This document shows, piece by piece, positions 36,508-45,329 of a stretch of 64,000 bases of DNA (its first letter is position 1; each line of letters opens with the position of its first letter). Source of the stretch: Myxococcus hansupus (GTDB lineage Bacteria; Myxococcota; Myxococcia; Myxococcales; Myxococcaceae); contig NZ_CP012109.1 in the NCBI RefSeq assembly GCF_000280925.3, forward strand, positions 3,368,501 to 3,432,500, written 5' to 3'. The translations under genes were made by a program, and so were the position numbers. Under the pieces are notes generated by a model, which made no database searches, was not told the DNA's origin, and saw nothing but the letters and a program-made list of their open reading frames with translations.

Positions 36508-37383
36508 CTACTCGTTCCCGGTGGGCATCAGCTCCTTGGCCACCAGGTTGCCCATCACCGCGTCCTTCGGGATGTAGCCGTCGGCGCCCGCCTCGCGGCA
36601 GATGCGCTGCAGCTCCTCGACGTTCTCACCCGAGCACAGCAGCACCTTGATGCCCTTGAAGAGGCTGTTGCTCTTGATGAAGCGGCAGAACTGCTCGCCG
36701 TTCACGTTGGGCATGCGCACGTCCAGCAGCACCAGGTCCGGGCGCGTCTGCTTCTTGAGGATGATCTTCGTCGCCTTGTCGGCCGTGTCGGCGACATGCA
36801 CCTCGAAGCCCTTGGCCACCAGGTCCGCTTCGATGATGCGGGCCGTCATCTCGCTGTCATCCACGATGAGGATGCGCGGCTTGCGTCCGCCCGTGGTGGG
36901 CGCGGCCTTCAGGCCACCCATCGCGGGGGCGGCAGGGGCCGCGGGCGCCGGGGCGGCGGGAGCAGCAGGGGCGGGCGTGGCGGCCACCGGGGCCGGCACC
37001 GCCGTGGGGATGCCCAGGGCGGGAGGTCCAATCAACCCCATGACCCCGCCCAGCACGGCCTCGAGCCCGCCGCTCTTCAGAATGTAGCCGTCCGCGCCGG
37101 AAGCTTTGGTCTTCCCATCCAGCTCCGCCTCGGAGATGTCGGAGTAGAGGACCAGCTTCGCGGTGACCTTCTTCTGCCGGCGCAGGTACTCCACGACGTC
37201 ATCGCCGAACATCTCCGGCATGTTGACGTCCATGAGGATGAGGGAGAACGGCCCCTCCGCGAGCTTCTGCTCGAGGCTGGCCAGGTCCTGCGCACCGCTC
37301 GCCTGGTAGCCGGCGGCGGTGAGGGCCCGGACGGTGAGCTCCACCAGCATCGGGCTGTCGTCAATGACCAGTACGCGCGACAT
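36508..37383 (-). CDS. frzZ: FrzZ, double-receiver output of the Frz pathway
   Basis: A 291-aa protein made only of two CheY-type receivers. Receiver 1 (1-120): IDDSP at 7-11, D52 in LILMDVNMPEMFGDD, Lys103 region YILKSGGLEAV. Linker about 128-158 is a run of Ala/Pro. Receiver 2 (168-291): IVDDSE, D221 in LVLLDVRMPNVNGEQ, KDAVMGN. FrzE phosphorylates both in M. xanthus; FrzZ then relays to reversal control. It is divergent from frzA over a 170-bp region that likely holds both promoters. ATG 37383 has GAGGAGG just upstream. Confidence 0.95.
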   Translation of the reverse strand: MSRVLVIDDSPMLVELTVRALTAAGYQASGAQDLASLEQKLAEGPFSLILMDVNMPEMFGDDVVEYLRRQKKVTAKLVLYSDISEAELDGKTKASGADGYILKSGGLEAVLGGVMGLIGPPALGIPTAVPAPVAATPAPAAPAAPAPAAPAAPAMGGLKAAPTTGGRKPRILIVDDSEMTARIIEADLVAKGFEVHVADTADKATKIILKKQTRPDLVLLDVRMPNVNGEQFCRFIKSNSLFKGIKVLLCSGENVEELQRICREAGADGYIPKDAVMGNLVAKELMPTGNE

Positions 37384-37553
37384 CGTCCTCCTCAAGGGCT
37401 TCGCGGTGGAACCCTACACCTTTGGTGCAGCGCGGACCATCGAAACGGCGACCAGGCGGGCGGGTCGTCAGGTCCTCTTGACCGCTATTCATCGCCTCCG
37501 GATACTTTGGCGCCTTGACCACGACCTCGACTCCCCTCCAGCGAGCACTCCGG

Positions 37554-38036
37554 ATGGCTCCGGACCGCGCTTTGGCCACCCAGGCCCGGCCGGAGCAGGA
37601 GTTCTTCTGCTTCCGCGTGGGCGACCTCCGCCTGGGCGTGCCCAGCGAGAACGTGCTCGAAGTCCTCCGGGCCGGCCTGCTCACGCCGCTGCCTCGCACG
37701 CCGTCCTTCATCATGGGCGTCACCGGCCACCGGGGCGAGGTGCTCCCGGTGCTGGACCTGCTGCGCTTCCTCTCCAAGGGAGAGGCTCGCATCGGACCGC
37801 GCACCCGCCTCTTCGTCGGCGTCACGGGCAGCTACGTGGCCGGGGTCGTGGCGGACACGGTGCTGGGCCTGCGCCGCGTGCCCGTGGCGGACATCCTTCC
37901 TCCGCCCCTGGGCGGTGACGCCGCCGCCGAGCACCTCCTGGGTGTGGTGCAGGCCAGCGGCAACCAGGAGGCCATCAACCTCCTCAACTTCTCCAAGCTG
38001 CTCCAGACGGCGCGGCAGCGGGCGGTGGCCCGGTGA
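37554..38036 (+). CDS. frzA: FrzA, CheW-type coupling protein
   Basis: A 160-aa CheW: FFCFRVGDLRLGVPSENVLEVL, then FIMGVTGHRGEVLPVLDLLRF (receptor/kinase-interface sequence) and VVADTVLGLRRVPVADILPP. It couples FrzCD to FrzE. ATG 37554 is chosen because it gives 160 aa, as in M. xanthus; a TTG at 37515 would add 13 residues. First gene of the frzA-B-CD-E-G-F operon; overlaps frzB by 4 bases. Confidence 0.93.
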   Translation: MAPDRALATQARPEQEFFCFRVGDLRLGVPSENVLEVLRAGLLTPLPRTPSFIMGVTGHRGEVLPVLDLLRFLSKGEARIGPRTRLFVGVTGSYVAGVVADTVLGLRRVPVADILPPPLGGDAAAEHLLGVVQASGNQEAINLLNFSKLLQTARQRAVAR

Positions 38037-38407
38037 CCGACGATCCCGTCCAGGAGAAGGAGGAAGAGGTGGACCTGCTCTTCTTCGACATTGGCCCCAC
38101 GCTCTATGGGACGGATGCGTCCCAGGTGCTGCGCATCGACCGCGCGCTGCCGGACGATTTGACGCTGCGGGAGCTGGGGCTGCCCTTCAAGGGCAACCGG
38201 GCCATCGTCTTCGACACGCCGGAGGGCGAGGCCCACCTCAAGGTGGACGCGGTCCACGGCGTGCGCTCCATCCCCGTCAATTCCCTGCGCCGGATGCCCC
38301 CCACGGCCGGCGCCGCAGCCTACGCAGTCGGTGTGTGCCTGGAAGAGGCCCGCACCGTGTTGCTCATCGATCTGGTCGAAACCGCAAGGACTCAAGGAAG
38401 GCACTGA
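38033..38407 (+). CDS. frzB: FrzB, divergent CheW-like coupler
   Basis: A 124-aa CheW-like protein from GTG 38033 (overlapping frzA stop). It has the CheW start (EVDLLFFDIGPTLYGTDASQVLRI) and core (FKGNRAIVFDTPEGEAHLKVDAV) but is shorter than FrzA and lacks the RGEVLPVLDL-type kinase-binding face. In M. xanthus FrzB is known to lack the motifs for binding the kinase while still binding FrzCD. Translated in series with frzCD, 5 bp downstream. Confidence 0.9.
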   Translation: MTDDPVQEKEEEVDLLFFDIGPTLYGTDASQVLRIDRALPDDLTLRELGLPFKGNRAIVFDTPEGEAHLKVDAVHGVRSIPVNSLRRMPPTAGAAAYAVGVCLEEARTVLLIDLVETARTQGRH

Positions 38408-38412
38408 GACAC

Positions 38413-39666
38413 ATGTCCCTGGACACCCCCAACGAGAAGCCCGCTGCCAAGGCACGCGCCCGGAAGGCTCCCGCCTCCAAGGCCGGTGCCGCCAACGCGG
38501 CGTCGACCTCCTCCTCCACGAAGGCCATCACCGACACGCTGTTGACGGTGCTGTCCGGCAACCTCCAGGCCCGCGTGCCCAAGGAGCTGGTGGGTGAGTC
38601 CGGCGCGGAGCTGGCCCACCTGCTCAACCAGGTGCTGGACCAGTTCGCCGCCTCCGAGCACCGCAAGCACGTGGCGGCGCAGGAGATCGACCAGGCGCTG
38701 GACGCGCTCATCGGCCTGGTGCGCGAGGGCGACCTGTCCCGGTGGAACACCACCACGGAAGACCCCCAGCTCGGGCCCCTGCTGGAGGGCTTCGGCAAGG
38801 TCATCGAGACGCTGCGCACCTTCGTGCGGGAGATCAACGAGGCGGCGCTGAGGCTGTCCTCGTCCGCCAACCAGGTGCTGGCGGCGTCCACGCAGCACGA
38901 GACGTCCTCCACGGAGCAGGCGGCGGCCATCCACGAGACGACCGCCACCATGGAGGAGCTCAAGCACGCGTCGGCGCAGATCGCCGAGAACGCGGGCAGC
39001 GTGGCGCGCGTGGCGGAAGAGACGCTCGGCGCGGCGCGCGCGGGCCGGGGCGCCATTGGCGAGTTCATCCAGGCCATGCAGCAGATCCGCAGCGACGGCG
39101 TCGCGGTGGCGGACTCCATCGCCAAGCTGTCCAAGCGCGTGGAGCGCATTGGCACCGTGGTCGAGGTCATCGACGAGATCGCGGACCGCTCCGACCTGCT
39201 GGCGCTGAACGCGGCGCTGGAAGGCAGCCGCGCCGGTGAGGCCGGCAAGGGCTTCTCCATCGTCGCGGCGGAGATGCGGCGCCTGGCGGAGAACGTCCTG
39301 GACTCCACCAAGGAGATCAAGAACCTCATCACGGAGATTCGCGAGGCCACGGCCGCCGCGGCCGGCGCCGCCGAGGCGTCCAAGTCCGCGACCGAGTCCG
39401 GCGAGAAGCTGGGCGCGGTGGCGGCGCAGGCGGTGGAAGGCATCCTCGCCGGTGTCCAGGAGACGAGCGACGCGGCCCGCGTCATCAACCTGGCCACGCA
39501 GCAGCAGCGCACGGCCACCGAGCAGGTGGTGGCGTCCATGGCGGAGATCGAGGACGTGACGCGCCAGACGACGCAGGCCTCGAAGCAGGCCACGGGTGCG
39601 GCCGCGGAGCTGACGCAGTTGGCCGGACGCCTGGCCGAGCTCATCAAGCGGTTCAAGGCGGACTAG
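38413..39666 (+). CDS. frzCD: FrzCD, soluble methyl-accepting chemotaxis protein
   Basis: A 417-aa receptor with no TM, length identical to M. xanthus. Residues 1-30 are Lys/Ala-rich (KPAAKARARKAPASK), like a histone tail; in M. xanthus this region binds DNA and places Frz clusters on the nucleoid. Residues about 60-150 hold a HAMP-like and non-canonical sensory region. The signalling hairpin tip is EVIDEIADRSDLLALNAALEGSRAGEAGKGFSIVA, and flanking helices with Glu/Gln are the methylation regions acted on by FrzF/FrzG. Encoded directly after frzB and 33 bp before frzE. Confidence 0.96.
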   Translation: MSLDTPNEKPAAKARARKAPASKAGAANAASTSSSTKAITDTLLTVLSGNLQARVPKELVGESGAELAHLLNQVLDQFAASEHRKHVAAQEIDQALDALIGLVREGDLSRWNTTTEDPQLGPLLEGFGKVIETLRTFVREINEAALRLSSSANQVLAASTQHETSSTEQAAAIHETTATMEELKHASAQIAENAGSVARVAEETLGAARAGRGAIGEFIQAMQQIRSDGVAVADSIAKLSKRVERIGTVVEVIDEIADRSDLLALNAALEGSRAGEAGKGFSIVAAEMRRLAENVLDSTKEIKNLITEIREATAAAAGAAEASKSATESGEKLGAVAAQAVEGILAGVQETSDAARVINLATQQQRTATEQVVASMAEIEDVTRQTTQASKQATGAAAELTQLAGRLAELIKRFKAD

Positions 39667-39699
39667 CGCTTCCTGGAAGGGGAGGGGCGAACGCCGGCC

Positions 39700-42027
39700 A
39701 TGGACACCGAGGCTCTAAAGAAATCCCTCCTGAAGAAGTTCCAGGAGGTCACCGCCGACCGTCTCCAGAAGATTCAACTGGGGGTGTTGGACCTGGAGAA
39801 GGAGACCGCGGACCAGGCCGCGGAGGACGTCGCGCGCGAGCTGCACACGATGAAGGGCGAGGCCCGCATGTTGGGTCTGGCCGCCATCGGGCAGCTTGCG
39901 CACGCCGCCGAGGACGTCCTGCGCGCGGAGCGCGAGGGCAAGACGGCCACCGAGGTGGCCACCGACGTCCTGCTCAGGGCGTGCGACGTCCTCTCCGACC
40001 TCAACGAGGATTTGTCCGGTGCCAACACCGGCAACTCGGCGAGCGAGGAGATGGTCCGCATGCTCGCGGAGGTCTCCGGACAGACGCCGCCCGCCATTCC
40101 GGGCGCGAAGCCCGCGGCCCCCGCTGCTCCGCCGCCGGCGCCCGTCGCCGTGCCGGTGGTGGCACCGGTGGCCGTGGCGCCGCCGACCGTGCCCGTGCAG
40201 GCTCACGCCGCACAGCCCGCACCCCGGGCGCCCGTGGCGGAGCCCGCGCCGGCCCATGCCAGCGGGGCGCATCCGGCCCCCGCGCACGGCCGTGACGAGG
40301 AAGCCCCGAGCGCCGCGAAGTCCGCGGTCGCCGACCGGAGCATCCGCGTCAACGTGGAGGTGCTCGACTCGCTGGGGTTGCTCGCGGGCGACCTGCTGGT
40401 GGAGAGCGCCCGCGGCCGGCTGCGCAGCTCGGAGACCGAAGAGTTGTTCGAGCGCTTCAGCCGCCTGGGGGACCGCTTCCTCCGGCTGGCCGAGGAGATC
40501 GACATCTCGGTGGACGTCCGGGAGCAGTTGGACCGCGTGGAGAGCGACCTCCACATGCTGCGCGACGATGCGTTCCGCTTCGTGCGCCGCAACGACGACG
40601 GCATCAACACGCTGCACGGCAACCTGGCCAAGATGGCGGACCACGTGGCCGAGGCCCGGCTGGTGCCGCTGTCCACCGTGTTCGACGCCTTCCCGCGCGC
40701 CGTTCGCGAGATGTCGCGCACGCAGGGCAAGGAAGTGGACCTGGTCATCGAGAACGCCGACATCGGCGTGGACCGGTCCATGCTGGGGGACGTGCGCGAC
40801 GCGCTGGTGCACCTGCTGCGCAACTCGGTGGACCACGGCGTGGAGTCTCCGGACACGCGCCAGCAGCTCGGCAAGCCGCTCAACGGCCGCATCCGCATCC
40901 GCGTGCGCGTGGATGGGGACATGCTCCACATCGAGGTGGAGGACGACGGCCGCGGCATCGACCCGGAGCGGCTGCGTCAGGCGGCCATCTCCAAGCGCCT
41001 CATCAACGCGGTGCAGGCCGCCGCGCTGTCCGAGCGCGAGGCCATCGAGCTCATCTTCCGCCCCGGCTTCTCCACCCGCGACCAGGTCAGCGAGCTGTCC
41101 GGCCGTGGCGTGGGCATGGACGTGGTGAAGCGGAAGGTGGAGACGCTGGGCGGCTCGGTGGGCGTGAGCAGCCGCATCGGCCGTGGCACCACCATCACCC
41201 TGCGCCTGCCGCAGTCGCTGGCGTTGATGAAGGTGTTGCTGGTCCGCCTGGGCGACGACGTCTACGGCATGCCCGCCGCGGACGTGGAAGCGGTGATGCG
41301 CGTGAAGCCGGATGACCGGCTGGAAATCTTCGGCACCCTGGCGGTCCGGCACCGTGGCAAGCCCACGGCGCTGGTGGCGCTGGGGCCGCTGCTGGGGCTC
41401 AACGGCGGCAACCGCTTCGACAAGCCTCCCGCGGTGGTGGTGCGCCACGGCGAGGACCACGCGGCGCTGGTGGTGGACGGCTTCGTGGACGAGCGCGAGG
41501 TGGCCGTGAAGCCGTGCGGCGGCGAGTTCCTCAAGGGCGCGCCCTTCATCGCGGGCACGGCGGCGCTGGAAGACGGCCGCATCGCGGTGCTGCTCCACGT
41601 GCCGGACATCATGTCGGAGGTGCGCCGCATGGCCCGCCCCGTCACCCAGGCTCCCGCCGCCAAGCGCCTCCGGGTGCTGCTGGTGGACGACTCGCCCATT
41701 GCCCGCGCCACGGAAGGGGCGCTGGTGAAGGCGCTGGGGCACTCCGTCGAGGAGGCGCAGGACGGCGAAGAGGCCTACGTGAAGGTGCAGAACAACACGT
41801 ACGACCTCATCCTCACGGACGTGCAGATGCCCCGACTGGACGGGTTCTCGCTGGCGCGGCGGCTCAAGTCGACGCCCGCGGTGGCCCGCATTCCCGTCAT
41901 CATCCTGTCGTCGCTCGCCTCTCCGGAGGACAAGCGGCGCGGTTTGGACGCGGGCGCGGATGCCTATCTCGTCAAGGGCGAGCTGGGCGTGGAAGTGCTT
42001 GCCCAGGCCATCGACCGGCTGACCTGA
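39700..42027 (+). CDS. frzE: FrzE, hybrid CheA kinase-CheY
   Basis: A 775-aa chemotaxis kinase. Hpt domain (1-120) with the phospho-acceptor H49 in ELHTMKGEARMLG; a Pro/Ala linker (about 128-205); dimerisation/ATPase domain with RNSVDHGVESPD (N box), EVEDDGRGIDPERL (G1) and SGRGVGMDVVKRKVE (G2); a CheW-like domain (LPQSLALMKVLLVRLGDDVYGMPA); and a receiver (RVLLVDDSPIARATEGA, D in DLILTDVQMPRLDG, K in YLVKGELG). The receiver controls the kinase. It phosphorylates FrzZ. Same order and length class as M. xanthus FrzE. Confidence 0.95.
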   Translation: MDTEALKKSLLKKFQEVTADRLQKIQLGVLDLEKETADQAAEDVARELHTMKGEARMLGLAAIGQLAHAAEDVLRAEREGKTATEVATDVLLRACDVLSDLNEDLSGANTGNSASEEMVRMLAEVSGQTPPAIPGAKPAAPAAPPPAPVAVPVVAPVAVAPPTVPVQAHAAQPAPRAPVAEPAPAHASGAHPAPAHGRDEEAPSAAKSAVADRSIRVNVEVLDSLGLLAGDLLVESARGRLRSSETEELFERFSRLGDRFLRLAEEIDISVDVREQLDRVESDLHMLRDDAFRFVRRNDDGINTLHGNLAKMADHVAEARLVPLSTVFDAFPRAVREMSRTQGKEVDLVIENADIGVDRSMLGDVRDALVHLLRNSVDHGVESPDTRQQLGKPLNGRIRIRVRVDGDMLHIEVEDDGRGIDPERLRQAAISKRLINAVQAAALSEREAIELIFRPGFSTRDQVSELSGRGVGMDVVKRKVETLGGSVGVSSRIGRGTTITLRLPQSLALMKVLLVRLGDDVYGMPAADVEAVMRVKPDDRLEIFGTLAVRHRGKPTALVALGPLLGLNGGNRFDKPPAVVVRHGEDHAALVVDGFVDEREVAVKPCGGEFLKGAPFIAGTAALEDGRIAVLLHVPDIMSEVRRMARPVTQAPAAKRLRVLLVDDSPIARATEGALVKALGHSVEEAQDGEEAYVKVQNNTYDLILTDVQMPRLDGFSLARRLKSTPAVARIPVIILSSLASPEDKRRGLDAGADAYLVKGELGVEVLAQAIDRLT

Positions 42028-42064
42028 GGAACCTGGCTTGGGCGGCAGCGCGGTGGCGGCAGGA

Positions 42065-43069
42065 ATGGCGTTTCGTGTGCTCATGGTGGGCAAGGGCCTC
42101 CGTGCGCTCGCGGCCCGGGGGCTCTTCGATGGAGAGTCCCTGGTGCCCGTGGGGCCGGCGGAGGTCGAGTTCTCCGGTGCCCTGGTGGCCGTGCAGCGCC
42201 ACTTCCCGGACGTGGTGCTCGTGGACCTGACCGCCGTGGATGCGCTGGCCGCCATCGAGCAGGTGATGGTGGAGCGCCCCGTGCCGGTGCTGGCCCTTCA
42301 CCCGGGCCTGTTGTCCGGCCAGGAAGCGTTCCAGGCGATGGTGATGGGCGCATTGGAGGTGCTCGAGCGCCCCGCGACGCCAGGGCCCGAGTTCTGGTCG
42401 CACGTGTCGCGCAAGCTGGTGCTGCTGGCGCAGGTGAAGGCGGTGCGCCAGGTGCAGACGCGGCCCGTGCAGCAGCCGGCGCGCGAGGCCCGGCCCCCTC
42501 CGCCGTACCCGCTGGTGGCCATCGCGGCGTCGCTGGGCGGGCCCAAGGCGGTGGCGCAGGTGCTGCGCATGATTCCGCGCTCGTTCCCGGCGCCCATCGC
42601 CTACTGTCAGCACATCAGCGAGGGCTTCACGGAGGGCCTGGCGCACTGGCTCGCCAATGAAACTGCGCTTCGCGTGCGCGAGGCCGAACATGACGTGGTC
42701 ATGGAGCCGGGCTCGGTGTACATCGCTCCGTCAGGCAGTCATCTGTTGGTCAGACCCGAGGGCAGGTTGGAGCTGGACTCCGGCCCCGCGCTTCGCGGTT
42801 TCCGGCCCTCCTGTGACATGCTGCTGACGTCGGCGGGCGAGGCGTTCGGCTCGCGCTGCATCGGAGTCATCCTGACGGGCATGGGGCGCGACGGCGCGCG
42901 AGGACTGAAGGAGATTCGGGAGCGCGGGGGCCGGACGATTGCCCAGGACGAAGCGTCCAGCGTCGTCTGGGGCATGCCTCGCGAGGCGGTGCTGATGGGC
43001 GCGGCGCACGAGGTGCTGCCGTTGAGCCGGATTGGCGCGGCGTTGATGCAGTGGGTGGACTTGTGCTGA
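42065..43069 (+). CDS. frzG: FrzG, CheB-type methylesterase
   Basis: A 334-aa protein using ATG 42065, which matches the M. xanthus FrzG length; TTG 42038 is better placed for a GAGGA site and remains an alternative. The C-terminal methylesterase domain has catalytic Ser in [12 protein letters not shown] (here S of ASLGG), and [27 protein letters not shown] and [15 protein letters not shown] (catalytic Asp). The N-terminal 130 residues look like a decayed receiver: VLMVGKG replaces the acidic pair, while [10 protein letters not shown] keeps an Asp. It removes methyl groups from FrzCD. Confidence 0.92.
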   Translation: MAFRVLMVGKGLRALAARGLFDGESLVPVGPAEVEFSGALVAVQRHFPDVVLVDLTAVDALAAIEQVMVERPVPVLALHPGLLSGQEAFQAMVMGALEVLERPATPGPEFWSHVSRKLVLLAQVKAVRQVQTRPVQQPAREARPPPPYPLVAIAASLGGPKAVAQVLRMIPRSFPAPIAYCQHISEGFTEGLAHWLANETALRVREAEHDVVMEPGSVYIAPSGSHLLVRPEGRLELDSGPALRGFRPSCDMLLTSAGEAFGSRCIGVILTGMGRDGARGLKEIRERGGRTIAQDEASSVVWGMPREAVLMGAAHEVLPLSRIGAALMQWVDLC

Positions 43070-44880
43070 CGGCGAGCCAGAAAGTGTTGCAGCAACTGGC
43101 CGCGCTCCTCCTGGAGCGCGCGGGCCTGAAAATCACCCCGGATGGTTTCCACAGCCTCCGGCTGGCCCTGTCCACGCGCATGCCCGTGCTGGGCCTGGAC
43201 GAGCCCGAGCACTACATCCAACGGCTCACGGGCCCCGGCGGCGAGGAGGAGCTGCGCTCGCTGCTGCCGCTCGTCACGGTGGGGCACACCGAGTTCTTCC
43301 GCGACGCCAAGCAGTTCCGCGCGCTGGAGAAGCGCGTGCTGCCGGACCTGGTGTCCCGGTCGCGGCGCGAGATGCGCAAGGTGTCCATCTGGTCCGCGGG
43401 CTGCGCGACGGGCGAGGAGCCCTACAGCCTGGCCATGGTGCTCGCGGAGCTGGGAGCGCTGTCCCTGGAGGTGGACCTCTGGGCCACGGATTTGAACCTG
43501 GCGGCGGTGGAGGCCGCGAAGCAGGGGCGCTTCACGTCGCGGCGCGCCATCAGCATCAACCAGGAGCGGCTCACGCGCTTCTTCCGGCCCGTCGAGGAAG
43601 GCTACGAGGCCCTGCCCGCGCTGCGCGAGTACATCCGCTTCGACGGGCAGAACCTCGCCGTGCCCGTCTTCGACAAGGTGGCGCTGTCGTCGCTGGACCT
43701 CATCCTCTGCCGCAACGTCATCATCTACTTCGACCTGCCCACCATCCGCGGGTTGATGGACCGCTTCCTCGCGGCGCTGCGGCCGGGCGGGCTGCTGTTC
43801 CTGGGCTACTCGGAGAGCCTCTTCAAGGTCTACGACCGCTTCGAGATGATTGAAGTGGATGGGGCCTTCGTCTACCGACGCCCGCTGAACGACAAGGGCC
43901 TGCGCGTCCCGCCGCTGCGGATGACGCCGTATCCCGGCGAGCCGGAGGTCCCCGCGCTCAATGCCGTTGCCCCGGCGGACCCGCTCCCCACCGACGTGCG
44001 CAGGCGCGTGTCGCCCGCGGACGTCCCGCTGACGACGCGCCTGCCCGCGGTGGTCCTGCCCGCCGCGGCGTCGGCCACAACCCCGCCCAGCCGGCCCAGC
44101 GTGACGCTTCCCGCGCTGGGGGCCTCGACGGGGCCCCGGTCCGTGGTGCCAGGGCGCTTGCCCGCCGTGTCGCCGCACGCGCCGTTGCCGGTGATTGCCG
44201 CGCCCCCTCCGGCCAGCGCGGCGCGCACGCGCATCACCGCCGAGCTGCCCACGGTGGCGAGCCTGGACTCCGCCCGCCCGCGCATCACCACCGAGCTGCC
44301 CACGGTGCCCGCCGCGCCGCGGACGCCCACGGTGGAGGTGCCCGCGTGGCCCATGCTCCTGCCTCCGGCGGAGCGTCTGGCCATGGCGGTGCGGAAGATG
44401 ACGCAGGGGGACTTCTCCGCCGCCATCGCGGGTGTGCAGCGGCTGCTGGCGGACGAACCCAGCGACCTGGACGGGCTGCTCACGCTGGGCAACCTCTTCT
44501 CGCTCACCGGGCGCATCCCCGAGGCCCGGGAGGCCTTCGCCCAGGCCATCCAGCGCGAGCCGCTGTGCGTGGAGGCGCGCGTGTTCGGCGGGGTCGCCGC
44601 GTTGCAGGCGGGGGAGCTGGCGGAGGCGCGGTCCGAGCTGGGCAAGGCCCTGTTCCTCGAGCCCACGCTCGCCATTGGGCACTACCTCCTGGCCCAGGTG
44701 CACGAGCGCACCCAGGACCATGAGGCGGCCCGGCGCAGTTACCGCAACGCCATTGCCCAGCTTCGCTTTCCGCAGCGGCCCCTGGCGGGGCACTACCCGG
44801 AGATGCCGGACTCGGCGGACGCCATCTCCCGCGCGGCGCGGTACGCGCTGGCCGCGCTGGAGGAACAGCCCCTGCGCTGA
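43063..44880 (+). CDS. frzF: FrzF, CheR-type methyltransferase with TPR
   Basis: A 605-aa protein starting at GTG 43063 inside the frzG end (alternative GTG 43051). CheR N-terminal helices; CheR catalytic domain with [26 protein letters not shown] (SAM-binding), [13 protein letters not shown] and [14 protein letters not shown] Pro/Ala-rich linker (about 285-430) includes two near-identical RITxELPTV repeats. The C-terminus has two or three TPRs ([52 protein letters not shown]). It methylates FrzCD; the TPR region is thought to control site selection. Last gene of the operon, ending in a hairpin. Confidence 0.94.
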   Translation: MLTASQKVLQQLAALLLERAGLKITPDGFHSLRLALSTRMPVLGLDEPEHYIQRLTGPGGEEELRSLLPLVTVGHTEFFRDAKQFRALEKRVLPDLVSRSRREMRKVSIWSAGCATGEEPYSLAMVLAELGALSLEVDLWATDLNLAAVEAAKQGRFTSRRAISINQERLTRFFRPVEEGYEALPALREYIRFDGQNLAVPVFDKVALSSLDLILCRNVIIYFDLPTIRGLMDRFLAALRPGGLLFLGYSESLFKVYDRFEMIEVDGAFVYRRPLNDKGLRVPPLRMTPYPGEPEVPALNAVAPADPLPTDVRRRVSPADVPLTTRLPAVVLPAAASATTPPSRPSVTLPALGASTGPRSVVPGRLPAVSPHAPLPVIAAPPPASAARTRITAELPTVASLDSARPRITTELPTVPAAPRTPTVEVPAWPMLLPPAERLAMAVRKMTQGDFSAAIAGVQRLLADEPSDLDGLLTLGNLFSLTGRIPEAREAFAQAIQREPLCVEARVFGGVAALQAGELAEARSELGKALFLEPTLAIGHYLLAQVHERTQDHEAARRSYRNAIAQLRFPQRPLAGHYPEMPDSADAISRAARYALAALEEQPLR

Positions 44881-44889
44881 CGCAGGGGC
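44868..44889 (+). terminator. Terminator hairpin overlapping the frzF stop codon
   Basis: GCCCCTGCG (44868-44876) pairs perfectly with CGCAGGGGC (44881-44889); the loop CTGA contains the last bases of the stop codon (44878-44880). A 9-bp GC-rich stem at the end of the frz operon and 16 bp before the convergent gene's end. Confidence 0.6.
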
Positions 44890-44904
44890 CGTGGGGCCTT
44901 CACT

Positions 44905-45225
44905 TCAGTCCAGGCTGGTCTTCACCTGGTCCAGGCTCTTGCTCGGGTCGAGCACCATGCCGAACTTCTTCTGCAGGTAGCTCTTGGCCTGACCGCGCAG
45001 CAGCATGCCCGGGTCGGTGCCCTCGCCCTCGACGGCCTTGTCGGTGATGACGAAGGAGGCGTCCATCTGGATGCCCATCACCTTGCCGACGATTTTCGCG
45101 CCTTCCCCCTGCCAGTCCGCTTTCACGCCGTACTTGCCGCCCCAGTACTGGAGCAACTGCTCGACGCGCTGCTTGACCTCCTCCTTGGGGAGGGAGTGGG
45201 GGATATCGAACTTCATCATTCCCAT
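44905..45225 (-). CDS. Polyhydroxyalkanoic acid system family protein
   Basis: A 106-aa protein. MKFDIPHSLPKEEVKQRVEQLL, WQGEGAKIVGKVMGIQMDASFVIT and LRGQAKSYLQKKFGMVL match the PHA_gran_rgn family (putative polyhydroxyalkanoate granule-associated, ~95 aa). No PHA synthase is in the window, and the family occurs widely without PHA genes, so the name should be taken loosely. ATG 45225 with AGGAG upstream. Convergent to frzF. Confidence 0.75.
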   Translation of the reverse strand: MGMMKFDIPHSLPKEEVKQRVEQLLQYWGGKYGVKADWQGEGAKIVGKVMGIQMDASFVITDKAVEGEGTDPGMLLRGQAKSYLQKKFGMVLDPSKSLDQVKTSLD

Positions 45226-45329
45226 GGCCGGCTCCTGATCTCGGTGTCCCGCTTCGAGCGTTTAGCCGCGCCCGAGCAGGAATGGAACCGCCGTGTCACT
45301 TTTGGGCGCTCGGATGTCAACAGCCTTGC

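Noticed and set aside
44905-45225. Evidence of polyhydroxyalkanoate metabolism
   Set aside because: The family name is nominal; no phaC, phaA or phasin gene is in the window.
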